64,000 nucleotides of DNA from Labrenzia sp. 011. Its GTDB lineage: Bacteria; Pseudomonadota; Alphaproteobacteria; Rhizobiales; Stappiaceae. The translations under genes were made by a program, and so were the position numbers. The stretch lies in the NCBI RefSeq assembly GCF_003075075.1, contig NZ_QCYM01000004.1, forward strand, positions 186,001 through 250,000. Reading direction: 5' to 3'. Numbering within the stretch: position 1 is the first letter of the stretch; every line of letters starts with the position of its first letter. The notes below the pieces were generated by a model. That model was not told the DNA's origin and ran no database searches. It saw nothing but the letters and a program-made list of their open reading frames with translations. Shown here piece by piece: positions 1-9,067 of this stretch.

Positions 1-498
1 GGCGACCGGGGGCTGATCATCCTGCAGCATATCGACATCGCCGCGGCGGTCATCGCGGTGATCATGGTCACCGCGCTGGGCCTCTTCTTCAACAAGACCC
101 GCATCGGACGGGCGCTGCGCGCCGTTGCCGACGATCACCAGGCGGCGCTGTCCGTGGGGATCTCGCTCAACCAGATCTGGGCCATCGTGTGGTTCGCCGC
201 CGGTCTGGTGGCGCTGGCCACCGGCATCATGTGGGGGGCGCGTTCGGATGTGTCCTTCGCGCTGGAAATCGTCGCCTTCAAGGCGCTTCCCGTGCTGATC
301 CTCGGCGGCTTCACCTCGATCCCGGGCGCCATCGTCGGCGGCCTGATCATCGGCTTCGGCGAAAAGATCGGCGAGCTTTACTGGGGTGGTCTGGTGGGCG
401 GAGGAGTCGAATCCTGGCTCGCCTACATCATCGCCCTGGTCTTCCTGCTGTTCCGGCCGCAAGGCCTCTTCGGCGAACGCATCATCGAGCGGATTTAG
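1..498 (+). CDS. livH: Branched-chain amino acid-type ABC transporter permease LivH (5' truncated)
   Basis: This is the C-terminal 165 residues of an inner-membrane permease of the LivH family; the frame is open from base 1, so the start lies outside the window. It shows hydrophobic membrane segments and the LivH-type stretch RAVADDHQAALSVGI, the cytoplasmic loop that contacts the ATPase. The C-terminal FRPQGLFGERI ending is also typical. LivH pairs with LivM to form the membrane channel of importers for branched-chain amino acids, amides or organic acids. It is followed 10 bases later by livM, then by a binding protein and livF, so it is part of one operon. The matching livG is not in the window and is expected upstream. 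The substrate cannot be read from the permease, but the downstream CoA ligase suggests a carboxylic acid rather than an amino acid. Confidence 0.93.
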   Translation, partial: GDRGLIILQHIDIAAAVIAVIMVTALGLFFNKTRIGRALRAVADDHQAALSVGISLNQIWAIVWFAAGLVALATGIMWGARSDVSFALEIVAFKALPVLILGGFTSIPGAIVGGLIIGFGEKIGELYWGGLVGGGVESWLAYIIALVFLLFRPQGLFGERIIERI

Positions 499-508
499 AG
501 AGCCTTCC

Positions 509-1585
509 ATGTTTTACCGTGAAGCCGGCCAATTCAAGACGAGCTACAAGGCGGACCAGGCGCTGTTTCCGATCCTGCAGGACCGGATCGGCATCGCCGC
601 CATCCTGCTGATCGCCTTCGTGGCCATTCCCCTCTTCGCCAGCGATTTCTTCCTGACGTCGATCATGATCCCCTTCCTGGTGTTCGCCCTGGCGGCGATC
701 GGCCTGAACGTGCTGACCGGCTATTGCGGCCAGCTGTCCCTGGGAACCGGGGCCTTCATGGGGGTGGGGGCCTATGCGGCCTACAAGCTGACCACCGCCT
801 TTCCGGACGCCAATGTCATTGTCATGGTGCTGCTGTCCGGCGTGTTCTCGGCCGCCATCGGCGCCGTGTTCGGCCTGCCGAGCCTGCGCATCAAGGGCCT
901 CTATCTGGCCGTGACCACGCTGGCGGCGCAGTTCTTCCTGGAATGGTGCTTCATCCGCATTCCCTGGCTCTACAACGACAACGCCTCCGGCGCGATCGAA
1001 GTGCCGCGCCGGGAGATGTTCGGCTTCATCGTCACCGGGGCCGAGGCCCTGCCGATCACCCGCTATTTCGTCGTCCTGTGCATCACCGCCGGCATCGCCT
1101 ATCTGATGGCCAATGTGCTGCGCGGGCGGATCGGCCGCTCGTGGATGATGATCCGCGACATGGATATCGCCGCCGAGCTGATGGGGGTGCGTCCCCTGCA
1201 GACCAAGCTGATGGCCTTCGCGGTGTCGTCCTACATCTGCGGCGTGGCCGGGGCGATGATGGTGTTCTTCTGGCTGAACGCGGCCGAACCCTCGTCCTAT
1301 TCGATCCGCCTGTCCTTCCAGATCCTGTTCATGGTGATCCTCGGTGGGCTCGGCAGCCTGGGGGGCGCCTTCATGGGCGCGGCCTTCATCTGGATTCTGC
1401 CGGTGCTGCTGAAATTCGTTCCCGGCATGCTGGGCATGGACATCGCGGCGGAGACCGTGGAGCACGCGACGTTCATGATCGTCGGCGCGCTGATCATCTT
1501 CTTTCTGATCGTCGAGCCGCACGGGTTTGCGCGGCTGTGGCAGATCGCAAAACAGAAGCTCAGGGTCTGGCCGTTCCCCTATTAG
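509..1585 (+). CDS. livM: Branched-chain amino acid-type ABC transporter permease LivM
   Basis: This 358-residue inner-membrane permease is the second channel subunit of the Liv-type importer. The frame is open further upstream, but the ATG at 509 starts with MFYREAG just after the livH stop and fits the family length. Visible features are about ten hydrophobic segments, the LNVLTGYCGQLSLGTGAFMG block typical of LivM, and the ATPase-contact loop RDMDIAAELMGV. It ends in FLIVEPHGFARLW, as LivM proteins usually do. Spacing of 10 bases to livH implies cotranscription. A 120-base gap without a gene separates it from the binding-protein gene. Identification of the family is firm; the substrate is unknown. 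Confidence 0.94.
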   Translation: MFYREAGQFKTSYKADQALFPILQDRIGIAAILLIAFVAIPLFASDFFLTSIMIPFLVFALAAIGLNVLTGYCGQLSLGTGAFMGVGAYAAYKLTTAFPDANVIVMVLLSGVFSAAIGAVFGLPSLRIKGLYLAVTTLAAQFFLEWCFIRIPWLYNDNASGAIEVPRREMFGFIVTGAEALPITRYFVVLCITAGIAYLMANVLRGRIGRSWMMIRDMDIAAELMGVRPLQTKLMAFAVSSYICGVAGAMMVFFWLNAAEPSSYSIRLSFQILFMVILGGLGSLGGAFMGAAFIWILPVLLKFVPGMLGMDIAAETVEHATFMIVGALIIFFLIVEPHGFARLWQIAKQKLRVWPFPY

Positions 1586-1705
1586 GCTCAGGCCGGGGAC
1601 TGCCAGTCTTTTCGCAACGCCATCCGGACCCTGGACCAGGCCGGTGAGGAATGGCGCAACCGGTCCGGCGGCGTGCATCGACTTGCGCCGTATGGGAGGA
1701 AAAAC

Positions 1706-3037
1706 ATGAAAGACTTCAAGCAATTTGCCTTGGGAACGGCAGTGGCTCTCGGCGTCGGTCTGACGGGCCTCATGGCCCCGACGGCCCAGGCGCAGGACAG
1801 CAACTACGTGCCGCTGCTGACCTATCGCACGGGCCCCTATGCGGGATCGGGCATTCACATCGCCAACGGCATGCATGACTACCTGCAGATGCTGAACGAG
1901 CGGGACGGGGGCATCGGCGGCGTCAAGCTCGAGCTGGAAGAATGCGAGACCGGCTACAACGCCCAGAAAGGCGTCGAGTGCTACGAGGCCACCAAGGGCA
2001 AGGGCGCGCTGGTCTACAACCCGTATTCCACCGGCATCACCCTGCAGCTGATCCCCAAGGCCAGCGTCGACAAGATCCCCGTCCTGTCCATGGGTTACGG
2101 CCTGTCGGCGGCAGCGGACGGCAATGTCTTTCCCTGGGTCTTCAACGGGCCCGACACCTACTGGGACGGCGCTTCCGTGGTGATCAAGTATATCGGCCAG
2201 CAGGAAGGCGGGCTTGAAAACCTCAAGGGCAAGAAGATCGGCTACCTCTTCCTGGATGCCGGTTACGGCCGCGAACCGATCCCGCTTCTGGAGCAGCTTG
2301 CCGAGAAATACGGCTTCGAACTGCTGAAATATCCGGTGCCGGGCGCGGAAATGCAGAACCAGTCCTCGCAATGGCTGAACGTGCGGCGCGACCGTCCGGA
2401 CTACATGGTCATGTGGGGCTGGGGTGCGATGAATCCGACCGCCATCAAGGAGGCCGTCAAGATCCGCTTCCCGATGGACAAGTTCATCGGCGTGTGGTGG
2501 GCCGCGGGCGATGATGACGCGGCAGCCGGCGGCGAAGGCGCCAAGGGCTACAAGGCGCTGAACTTCTCCGGCGTCGGCCCCGACTTCCCGGCGATCGACG
2601 ACATCAAGACGCATGTGGTCGAGGCCGGCCTGAGCTCGGCGGATCCGGAAACCGTCGGCGGGACCCTCTACAACCGCGGCGTCCTGAACTCGGTGATCAT
2701 CGCCGAGGGCATTCGCACCGCGCAGGAACTGACCGGCAAGACGGTCATCACCGGTGAGGACATGCGCATGGGCCTGGAAGCGCTCAATCTGGACGAGGCC
2801 CGGCTGAAGGAACTGGGTCTGGCAGGATTCGCCCATCCGATGAAAGTCACCTGCGAGGACCATTCCGGCAGCAATCCGGTCTTCATCCAGCAGTGGAACG
2901 GCACGGAATGGCGTCAGGCGTCCGACTGGATCGAACCGATGAACGATCTGGTGCGTCCGCTGCTCGAGGCAGCGGCCAAGGAATACGCCGAGAAGAATGC
3001 GCCGTGGCCGGCACGGACCGAAGCCTGCCCGAACTGA
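1706..3037 (+). CDS. ABC transporter periplasmic substrate-binding protein (Peripla_BP_6 type)
   Basis: This 443-residue secreted protein captures the solute for the Liv-type importer. The ATG at 1706 was chosen over an upstream start because GGAGGAAAA lies just ahead of it and it begins directly with a signal peptide (MKDFKQF, a hydrophobic core, cleavage near AQAQD). The mature part has the type I binding-protein pattern, including LLTYRTGPYAGSGIHIANGM near the N-terminus and a hinge region around KKIGYLFLDAGYGRE. It lies between livM and livF, an arrangement seen in alphaproteobacterial clusters that also carry acyl-CoA ligases. It is longer than LivJ/LivK of E. coli (about 370 residues), consistent with the subgroup associated with aromatic or aliphatic acids. 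The ligand is not known. Confidence 0.9.
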   Translation: MKDFKQFALGTAVALGVGLTGLMAPTAQAQDSNYVPLLTYRTGPYAGSGIHIANGMHDYLQMLNERDGGIGGVKLELEECETGYNAQKGVECYEATKGKGALVYNPYSTGITLQLIPKASVDKIPVLSMGYGLSAAADGNVFPWVFNGPDTYWDGASVVIKYIGQQEGGLENLKGKKIGYLFLDAGYGREPIPLLEQLAEKYGFELLKYPVPGAEMQNQSSQWLNVRRDRPDYMVMWGWGAMNPTAIKEAVKIRFPMDKFIGVWWAAGDDDAAAGGEGAKGYKALNFSGVGPDFPAIDDIKTHVVEAGLSSADPETVGGTLYNRGVLNSVIIAEGIRTAQELTGKTVITGEDMRMGLEALNLDEARLKELGLAGFAHPMKVTCEDHSGSNPVFIQQWNGTEWRQASDWIEPMNDLVRPLLEAAAKEYAEKNAPWPARTEACPN

Positions 3038-3100
3038 TTGGCAGTCCGCTCCGCCGCGCGCACCATCCGCGCGCGGCGGAGCCTCTCAGGAGTGGACGGA

Positions 3101-3955
3101 ATGACACTGATTGATATCGAACAGCCCGGAGAGGACACGGCGGTGCAGAAGGCCGAGACGATCCTGACGGTCAACAATATCGAGGTCATCTACGACCACG
3201 TTATTCTGGTGCTGAAGGGCGTTTCCCTCACGGTTCCCAAGGGCGGTATCGTGGCTCTTCTGGGCGCCAACGGCGCCGGCAAGACGACAACCCTGAAGGC
3301 CATTTCCAACCTGCTCGGCGCGGAACGCGGCGAGGTCACCAAGGGCAAGATCGTGTTCGAGGGGGAAGAGGTTCAGGCCCTTTCGCCCAACGACCTGGTC
3401 CGCCGCGGGTGCATCCAGGTGATGGAAGGCCGGCACTGTTTCGGACATCTGTCCATCGAGGAGAACCTGCTCACCGGCGCCTATACCCGCAAGGACGGCT
3501 ACGGTGCGGTGAAGGCCGACCTCGAGATGGTCTACAATTATTTTCCGCGTCTGCGCGAGCGCCGGCAGAGCCAGGCCGGCTACACCTCCGGCGGCGAACA
3601 GCAGATGTGCGCCATTGGCCGCGCCCTGATGAGCCGGCCGAAGATGATCCTGCTCGACGAGCCCAGCATGGGCCTGGCGCCGCAGCTGGTGGAGGAAATC
3701 TTCGAGATCGTCCGTCAGCTCAACCACAAGGAAGGCGTTTCCTTCCTGCTGGCCGAGCAGAACACCAATGTGGCGCTGAGATACGCCACCTACGGCTACA
3801 TTCTGGAATCCGGACGCATCGTTCTGGACGGCGACGCCAAGGCGCTGCGCGAGAATGAGGACGTGAAGGAATTCTATCTGGGCGTGGGCGGCGAAGGACG
3901 CCGGTCGTTCAGGAACGTCAAACATTACAAGCGGCGGAAGCGCTGGCTGGCCTGA
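3101..3955 (+). CDS. livF: Branched-chain amino acid-type ABC transporter ATP-binding protein LivF
   Basis: This cytoplasmic ATPase of 284 residues powers the Liv-type importer, together with LivG (outside the window). The Walker A motif is GANGAGKTT, the signature is SGGEQQM and Walker B is KMILLDEPSMGLAP, followed by LLAEQN with the switch region. The ATG at 3101 is preceded by AGGAGT at 3088-3093 with seven bases of spacing; a TTG start right after the previous stop at 3038 would add 21 residues and has no such site. The family usually has about 235 residues. The extra length is an N-terminal arm (MTLIDIEQPGEDTAVQ) and a basic tail (KHYKRRKRWLA), seen in LivF proteins of CoA-ligase-linked clusters. 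It is followed by the CoA ligase after 30 bases. Confidence 0.93.
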   Translation: MTLIDIEQPGEDTAVQKAETILTVNNIEVIYDHVILVLKGVSLTVPKGGIVALLGANGAGKTTTLKAISNLLGAERGEVTKGKIVFEGEEVQALSPNDLVRRGCIQVMEGRHCFGHLSIEENLLTGAYTRKDGYGAVKADLEMVYNYFPRLRERRQSQAGYTSGGEQQMCAIGRALMSRPKMILLDEPSMGLAPQLVEEIFEIVRQLNHKEGVSFLLAEQNTNVALRYATYGYILESGRIVLDGDAKALRENEDVKEFYLGVGGEGRRSFRNVKHYKRRKRWLA

Positions 3956-3985
3956 TCTAGCGGGCATTAACAGGCGGAGACGACC

Positions 3986-5224
3986 ATGAGCGACACTCAG
4001 TTCGATGCGTGCGAGCGGCAGCCGCCGGCTCAGCGCGAGAGGGACCTTTTTGCGAGATTGCCGGACCTGCTGTCGCATGCGGTGGCCAATTCACCCGCAT
4101 GGGCGGCGCATCTGGACGGTCACGACATCGGCGCCGTGCAGGACCGCAGCACCCTTGCGGGCCTGCCCGTGCTGCGCAAGCATGAGCTTCTGGACAGGCA
4201 GCGCGCGGACCCGCCGTTCGGCGGCTTTCTGGCCGGGCCCCTGTCCTCCGCGGCCAGGGTGTTCATGTCTCCCGGTCCGATCTGGGAACCGCAGGCCCCG
4301 GGGCTGGATCCGTGGAACGGTGCCCGCAGTCTTCATGCGGCCGGCTTCCGTGCGGGCGATGTCATCCTGAATGCGTTCTCCTATCATCTCACGCCCGGCG
4401 GTTTCATCCTGGACCAGGGGGCCATCGCCCTGGGCTGCACGGTGTTTCCCGCCGGAACCGGCAATACGGACACGCTGGCGGAAGCGGTGGAGATCCTGAG
4501 GCCCTCGGGATTCGTCGGCACGCCGGATTATCTCAAGGTCATTCTGGACCGGGGCCGCGAGCAGGGCCGGACCATGACGTCCATCCGCAAGGCTCTCGTT
4601 TCCGGCGGCGCGCTGTTTCCCTCGCTGCGCGAGGAATATGAGGCCCAGGGGATCGCGGTCAGCCAGTGTTACGCGACAGCGGATCTGGGAGTCATCGCCT
4701 ATGAAACCGAAGCCCGCGAGGGGATGGTGGTCAACGAGGACTATATCGTCGAAATCGTCCGCCCGGGAACCGGAGAACCCGTTGCCGATGGCGAGGTGGG
4801 CGAACTCGTGGTCACCGGTTTCAACAGTCTCTATCCGCTGATCCGCTTTGCCACGGGCGACCTTTCCAGGATCGTTCCCGGCCAGTCGCCGTGCGGGCGC
4901 ACCAACATGCGCCTTGCCGGCTGGATGGGCCGCGCCGACCAGCGCACCAAGGTGAAGGGCATGTTCATCGACCCGGCGCAGATCGCGCAGATCGTCTCCG
5001 CCCATCCGGAAGTGCACAAGGCCCGCCTTGAAGTCAGCCGGATCGGCGAGATGGATGCCATGACGCTCTCGGTGGAAACGGAGGAAACGGGCAACGGCCT
5101 GCCGGACCGGCTGGCGGCGACCCTGCGGGAAGTGACCCGGCTGAAGGGGGATGTGCAGCTTGTTCCCCCCGGCGGCCTGCCGAACGACGGCAAGGTCATT
5201 GCCGATGAGCGGGAGTACGGCTAG
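3986..5224 (+). CDS. PaaK-like AMP-forming acyl-CoA ligase (phenylacetate-CoA ligase family)
   Basis: This 412-residue cytoplasmic enzyme belongs to the adenylate-forming phenylacetate-CoA ligase group and would activate an imported carboxylic acid as its CoA thioester. Recognisable blocks are the YATADLGVIAYET segment at the position of the ANL YGxTE motif, LVVTGFNSLYPLIRFATGDLS (hinge Asp), and the C-terminal KVKGMFIDPAQI regulatory-domain start. The expected Ser/Gly/Thr-rich ATP loop is replaced by FMSPGPIWEPQ, which also lacks its lysine. A C-terminal lysine in LPNDGKV could be the catalytic lysine. It starts at ATG 3986 after GCGGAG, 30 bases after livF, so it is probably cotranscribed with the importer. 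The substrate is unknown; aromatic or branched acids are plausible. Confidence 0.82.
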   Translation: MSDTQFDACERQPPAQRERDLFARLPDLLSHAVANSPAWAAHLDGHDIGAVQDRSTLAGLPVLRKHELLDRQRADPPFGGFLAGPLSSAARVFMSPGPIWEPQAPGLDPWNGARSLHAAGFRAGDVILNAFSYHLTPGGFILDQGAIALGCTVFPAGTGNTDTLAEAVEILRPSGFVGTPDYLKVILDRGREQGRTMTSIRKALVSGGALFPSLREEYEAQGIAVSQCYATADLGVIAYETEAREGMVVNEDYIVEIVRPGTGEPVADGEVGELVVTGFNSLYPLIRFATGDLSRIVPGQSPCGRTNMRLAGWMGRADQRTKVKGMFIDPAQIAQIVSAHPEVHKARLEVSRIGEMDAMTLSVETEETGNGLPDRLAATLREVTRLKGDVQLVPPGGLPNDGKVIADEREYG

Positions 5225-5354
5225 GGCACGATCCTTTCGGCGGCGGGTGATCCGCGCGTTTCTCCCTGCGTAAGCTCTTTGCCGCATTGGCGTTCGTTCG
5301 AACCTGACCTATGTAGAGCGGCAAAGAGACAAACATTCAGGACACGCTCCGCCC

Positions 5355-6434
5355 ATGACCGTTCAATCTCCCCGCCCGCCGGCAGCAGACCAGGCTGCGG
5401 AATTCCGGGAAGTTCATCTGCCGCAGGACCATCCCGCCGTGAAGACCGGCAAGGTCGGTGTCCTGCTGGTCAACCTGGGCACGCCGGATGGCACCGACTA
5501 CTGGTCGATGCGCCGCTACCTGCGCGAATTCCTGTCCGACAAGCGGGTGATCGAGTGGCCAAGGGCCATCTGGTATCCGATCCTCTACGGCATCGTCCTG
5601 ATGACCCGTCCGGGAAAATCCGGCAAGGCCTATGAGGAAATCTGGAACCACGAGAAGAACGAGTCGCCGCTGCGGACCATCACCCGCAACCAGTCGGACC
5701 GGCTGGCGGAGATGCTCGGCGATGATGGCGGCCGCCTGAAGATCGACTGGGCGATGCGCTACGGCCAGCCGTCCATTCCCGACAGGCTGAAGGCCCTGAA
5801 GGACGCGGGATGCGACCGGATCCTGGTGTTCCCGCTCTATCCGCAATATTCGGCCGCCACCACGGCGACGGTCAACGACGTGGTCTGCCGGACGCTTCTC
5901 GACATGCGCTGGCAACCGGCCATCCGCACCGTGCCGCCCTATCATGACGATCCCGTCTATGTGGAGGCACTGGCCAGGTCCGTCGAGCAGCATCTGGAAG
6001 GCCTGGACTTCAAGCCGGATGTGGTGCTGGCCTCCTATCACGGCATTCCGCAGTCCTATTTCAAACGCGGCGATCCCTATCATTGCCACTGCATGAAGAC
6101 GACACGGCTGCTGCGCAAGGTGCTCGGCTGGAGCGAGGACAAGCTGCGCGTGACGTTCCAGTCGCGTTTCGGTCCGGAAGAATGGCTTCAGCCCTATACG
6201 GACAAGACCGTGGAACAACTGGCGAAGGACGGGGTGAAGAATATTGCCGTCATGAATCCCGGCTTCGTCGCCGACTGCCTCGAAACGCTGGAGGAGATCG
6301 CCGGGGAAGCGGCGGAAATCTTCACGGACAACGGCGGCGAGAATTTCAGCCATATTCCCTGCCTGAACGACAGCGATCCGGGCATGGACGTCATCGCGCA
6401 TGTGGTGCGCCGGGAACTCGGCGGCTGGATCTGA
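5355..6434 (+). CDS. hemH: Ferrochelatase HemH
   Basis: This 359-residue enzyme inserts Fe(II) into protoporphyrin IX in the last step of heme synthesis, at the inner face of the membrane. It has the family start VGVLLVNLGTPDGTDYWSMR, the catalytic His in LASYHGIPQSY, the product-side block FQSRFGPEEWLQPYTD, and the conserved NPGFVADCLETLEEI near the C-terminus. The length matches bacterial ferrochelatases. It begins at ATG 5355 and has 130 bases upstream without another gene, so it probably has its own promoter. No obvious iron-responsive (Irr/ICE or RirA) site could be assigned by eye. Neighbouring genes are unrelated in function. Confidence 0.97.
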   Translation: MTVQSPRPPAADQAAEFREVHLPQDHPAVKTGKVGVLLVNLGTPDGTDYWSMRRYLREFLSDKRVIEWPRAIWYPILYGIVLMTRPGKSGKAYEEIWNHEKNESPLRTITRNQSDRLAEMLGDDGGRLKIDWAMRYGQPSIPDRLKALKDAGCDRILVFPLYPQYSAATTATVNDVVCRTLLDMRWQPAIRTVPPYHDDPVYVEALARSVEQHLEGLDFKPDVVLASYHGIPQSYFKRGDPYHCHCMKTTRLLRKVLGWSEDKLRVTFQSRFGPEEWLQPYTDKTVEQLAKDGVKNIAVMNPGFVADCLETLEEIAGEAAEIFTDNGGENFSHIPCLNDSDPGMDVIAHVVRRELGGWI

Positions 6435-6662
6435 CGGCCGCGTGGCCCGGCCTGCCTGCAGAAGACAGGACCTTCCTGTAGACCACAGCCGGTGAGATGC
6501 AGACAGGGGGCTTCACACGGGTGTCGTGACCGGTGTCCAGACTTGCGCGGCAAATTTCCGATCCCCGACGGGGCGCGCGCCAGCATCGTCAAATGCGCTG
6601 GTGCGACACCTCGAAACGGGGCATTATGACTGTTCTATTTTAAGAGCTTACGGGAGCCATTC

Positions 6663-7649
6663 ATGCAACTTGCGGGATTCGACATTTTCCTGATCGCCCT
6701 TCTGGTGCTGGTCATTCTGGTCTTTTTCGCGGGGGTAAAGACAGTTCCCCAGGGCTTCAACTACACGATCGAGCGCTTCGGGAAGTACCGCAAGACCTTG
6801 ATGCCGGGGCTGAATTTCATCATTCCGTTCATCGACAGGGTCGGCCACAAGCTGAACATGATGGAACAGGTTCTGGATGTTCCCTCGCAGGAAGTCATTA
6901 CCCGCGACAACGCGAGCGTCACGGCCGACGGCGTGACCTTCTACCAGGTGCTTGACGCGGCGCGGGCCTCCTATGAGGTTCTGGGACTGCAGAACGCCAT
7001 CCTCAACCTCACCATGACGAACATCCGTTCGGTCATGGGGTCGATGGATCTCGACAGTCTGCTGTCGAACCGGGACGAGATCAACGCCCAGATCCTGCGC
7101 GTCGTCGACGCGGCGGCGGAGCCCTGGGGGATCAAGATCACCCGCATCGAGATCAAGGACATCAATCCGCCCCGCGACCTGGTCGATGCCATGGGACGGC
7201 AGATGAAGGCGGAGCGCGAGAAGCGGGCCTCCATCCTCGAGGCCGAAGGCAAACGCCAGTCGGAAATCCTGAAGGCGGAAGGGCAGAAGCAGTCGCTGAT
7301 CCTGGAGGCCGAAGGCCGGCGCGAATCGGCTTTCCGCGACGCGGAGGCCCGGGAACGCGAAGCCGAGGCGGAAGCCAAGGCCACCCAGATGGTCAGTGAG
7401 GCAATCTCGGCCGGAGATATTCAGGCGATCAACTATTTCGTCGCCAACAAATACGTCGAGGCCTTCAAGGCACTTGCCACGTCGCGCAATCAGAAAACGC
7501 TGATCCTGCCGATGGAGGCAACGTCGCTGCTGGGTGCGCTGTCCGGCATCGGGGAAATCGCGAAGGAAGCCTTCAGCGATGACAAGCGCAGCGACAAGTC
7601 CGCATCGGGCATTCCCCGCACCGGCGCTCCCGACGGAGAAGACGCGTGA
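6663..7649 (+). CDS. SPFH/band-7 membrane protein, QmcA/stomatin-like
   Basis: This 328-residue protein has one N-terminal membrane segment (about residues 5-25), an SPFH domain (about 30-200, with [17 protein letters not shown] and [16 protein letters not shown]), and a long Glu/Ala/Arg-rich coiled coil (about 185-245) built from repeats such as [21 protein letters not shown] proteins form ring-shaped oligomers at the inner membrane and are linked to membrane microdomains and to FtsH/HtpX quality control. It starts at ATG 6663, with GGGAG upstream. Its stop overlaps the next gene, an NfeD homologue, by four bases; this SPFH-NfeD pairing is conserved across bacteria and supports the assignment. 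It could be called QmcA or YbbK; the family is sure, the cellular role is not. Confidence 0.92.
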   Translation: MQLAGFDIFLIALLVLVILVFFAGVKTVPQGFNYTIERFGKYRKTLMPGLNFIIPFIDRVGHKLNMMEQVLDVPSQEVITRDNASVTADGVTFYQVLDAARASYEVLGLQNAILNLTMTNIRSVMGSMDLDSLLSNRDEINAQILRVVDAAAEPWGIKITRIEIKDINPPRDLVDAMGRQMKAEREKRASILEAEGKRQSEILKAEGQKQSLILEAEGRRESAFRDAEAREREAEAEAKATQMVSEAISAGDIQAINYFVANKYVEAFKALATSRNQKTLILPMEATSLLGALSGIGEIAKEAFSDDKRSDKSASGIPRTGAPDGEDA

Positions 7650-8101
7650 GTCTGACGGAGAGCCTGATCGCCTTTCTGGGCCCCTGGAGCTGGTTTGTCC
7701 TGGGGCTCATCCTGCTGGCCCTGGAGATCCTGGCGCCGGGGACGATCTTCCTGTGGTTCGGCGTCTCGGCGCTGGCCGTGGGCGTCGTGGCGCTGGCCTT
7801 CGGCTTCGGCTGGCAGGTTCATGTCGGACTGTTCGTGGTGCTGTCGCTGGTGAGCCTGCTGATCGGCCGGCGCCTGATGGCGCGGCTGTCTTCCGAAAAG
7901 GGAGATCCGGGGCTCAATCAGCGCGGCAGCCGCTATATCGGCCGGGAGTTCACGCTGACGAAACCGTTGAGCGAAGGAGCCGGGAACCTGTCCATCGACG
8001 ATACCATCTGGCGGATCACCGGTCCGGATCTTCCCGCCGGAACGAAGGTGCGTGTCGATGCGATCGACGGAGCGCGGCTGGTCGTCTCGCGCGTCGAGTA
8101 A
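7646..8101 (+). CDS. NfeD family protein (YbbL/short NfeD type)
   Basis: This 151-residue protein has two to three N-terminal membrane segments (about residues 10-75) and a C-terminal OB-fold-like soluble domain (about 85-150, with [23 protein letters not shown]-like pattern around residues 112-135). It starts at GTG 7646, inside the GTGA overlap with the stop of the SPFH gene, so translation of the two is probably coupled. Short NfeD proteins partner with SPFH proteins in the inner membrane and are thought to tune their assembly. No protease domain is present, which distinguishes it from long NfeD/ClpP-fused forms. Confidence 0.9.
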   Translation: MSLTESLIAFLGPWSWFVLGLILLALEILAPGTIFLWFGVSALAVGVVALAFGFGWQVHVGLFVVLSLVSLLIGRRLMARLSSEKGDPGLNQRGSRYIGREFTLTKPLSEGAGNLSIDDTIWRITGPDLPAGTKVRVDAIDGARLVVSRVE

Positions 8102-8134
8102 CGCGCGCCGGGCGCAGAGGGCCGGCGGCCGGTG

Positions 8135-8989
8135 TTACGGATTGTGGCCTGCCGGCAAGGGCGGTTCTTCGGATTTCAGCAGGATGCCGATCCGCCGGTT
8201 GGCCGCGAGATAGGGATCGTTCGGAAACAGCGGTTCCGTATCCGCCTTGCCGATGACCGCGTAGAACTGATCGTCCTGAACGCCGTATTCGGACAGGATC
8301 TGCCGGGCGACATTGGCCCGTTCGCTTGAAAGATCCCAGCCCGTGTAGCTCGGATCGCCCGTCATCTGGCCGGAGGTCGTGTGGCCGGAGATTTCGATCC
8401 GGTTCGGCATCTGCGCCAGGACGGGGGCCATCTTGGCGATCAGGCGCCGGGTGGTCTCGTAAGGGTATTTCGACCCTTCGCGGAACATCGAGCGGCCGTC
8501 CTGATCGACGAGCATGATGTTCAGACCCTCTTCCGATTCCTCCAGGATGATGTTGTTGGAAATCTCGGTGATCTCCGGCATTTCCTGCCAGGCCTGACGC
8601 AGGGACGCGGCGGCGGTGGCGAACTGGCGCGGCTTTTCGATCTCGGCTTCCAGCGTGTCGTGGGTATTGGCTTCGGGACCCTGTTTCTGCCGTTTTTCGT
8701 GGCGTTCCTGGGCGAAATCCGAATCCTTCTCCTGATCGATCTGGCTGACATCCTTCATGTAGTCGCGGATCGGAATGCCCTCGACCTCGATGATGCCGGT
8801 CTTGCGGGCGGAATCCTTCACGCCGAAGGCCTCGCGCATGGATCCGGCGACCACCTGGAGTTTTTCCTTGTCCTGAATGGAAAAGGAAATGATCAGAACG
8901 AAGAAGCACACGAGCAGGGACATCAGGTCGGCGAATGTTACCAGCCAGTCGGGAGCCCCGCCGCCACCTTGCGGTTTCTTCCTTGCCAT
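8135..8989 (-). CDS. MotB/PomB-type stator protein with OmpA-like peptidoglycan-binding domain
   Basis: This 284-residue protein has a short cytoplasmic tail, one membrane helix and a periplasmic OmpA/MotB domain. The ion-conducting aspartate is D21 in WLVTFADLMSLLVCFF. A linker of about 100 residues with charged stretches follows. The C-terminal domain (about 150-280) carries RIEISGHTTS, where most members have GHTD, and RANVARQILSEYGV, AANRRIGILL. It lies downstream of a MotA-type gene, 78 bases apart and on the same strand, giving the usual stator pair. No flagellar structural or chemotaxis gene is adjacent, so the pair could drive an alternate motor or another envelope process. Initiation at ATG 8989 is supported by the standard N-terminus MARKK. 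Confidence 0.9.
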   Translation of the reverse strand: MARKKPQGGGGAPDWLVTFADLMSLLVCFFVLIISFSIQDKEKLQVVAGSMREAFGVKDSARKTGIIEVEGIPIRDYMKDVSQIDQEKDSDFAQERHEKRQKQGPEANTHDTLEAEIEKPRQFATAAASLRQAWQEMPEITEISNNIILEESEEGLNIMLVDQDGRSMFREGSKYPYETTRRLIAKMAPVLAQMPNRIEISGHTTSGQMTGDPSYTGWDLSSERANVARQILSEYGVQDDQFYAVIGKADTEPLFPNDPYLAANRRIGILLKSEEPPLPAGHNP

Positions 8990-9067
8990 TGCCTAGAACC
9001 CTTGTTGTCTCTTGCCGGGCGTCGTCGAAAGGGCGCCGTCAGACGGCCCATGTACAGGCGTTTGCCA

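Noticed and set aside
482-2863. Open frame of about 793 codons on the minus strand opposite livM and the binding protein
   Set aside because: The plus-strand genes have clear families, signal peptide and ribosome sites; the minus frame has none.
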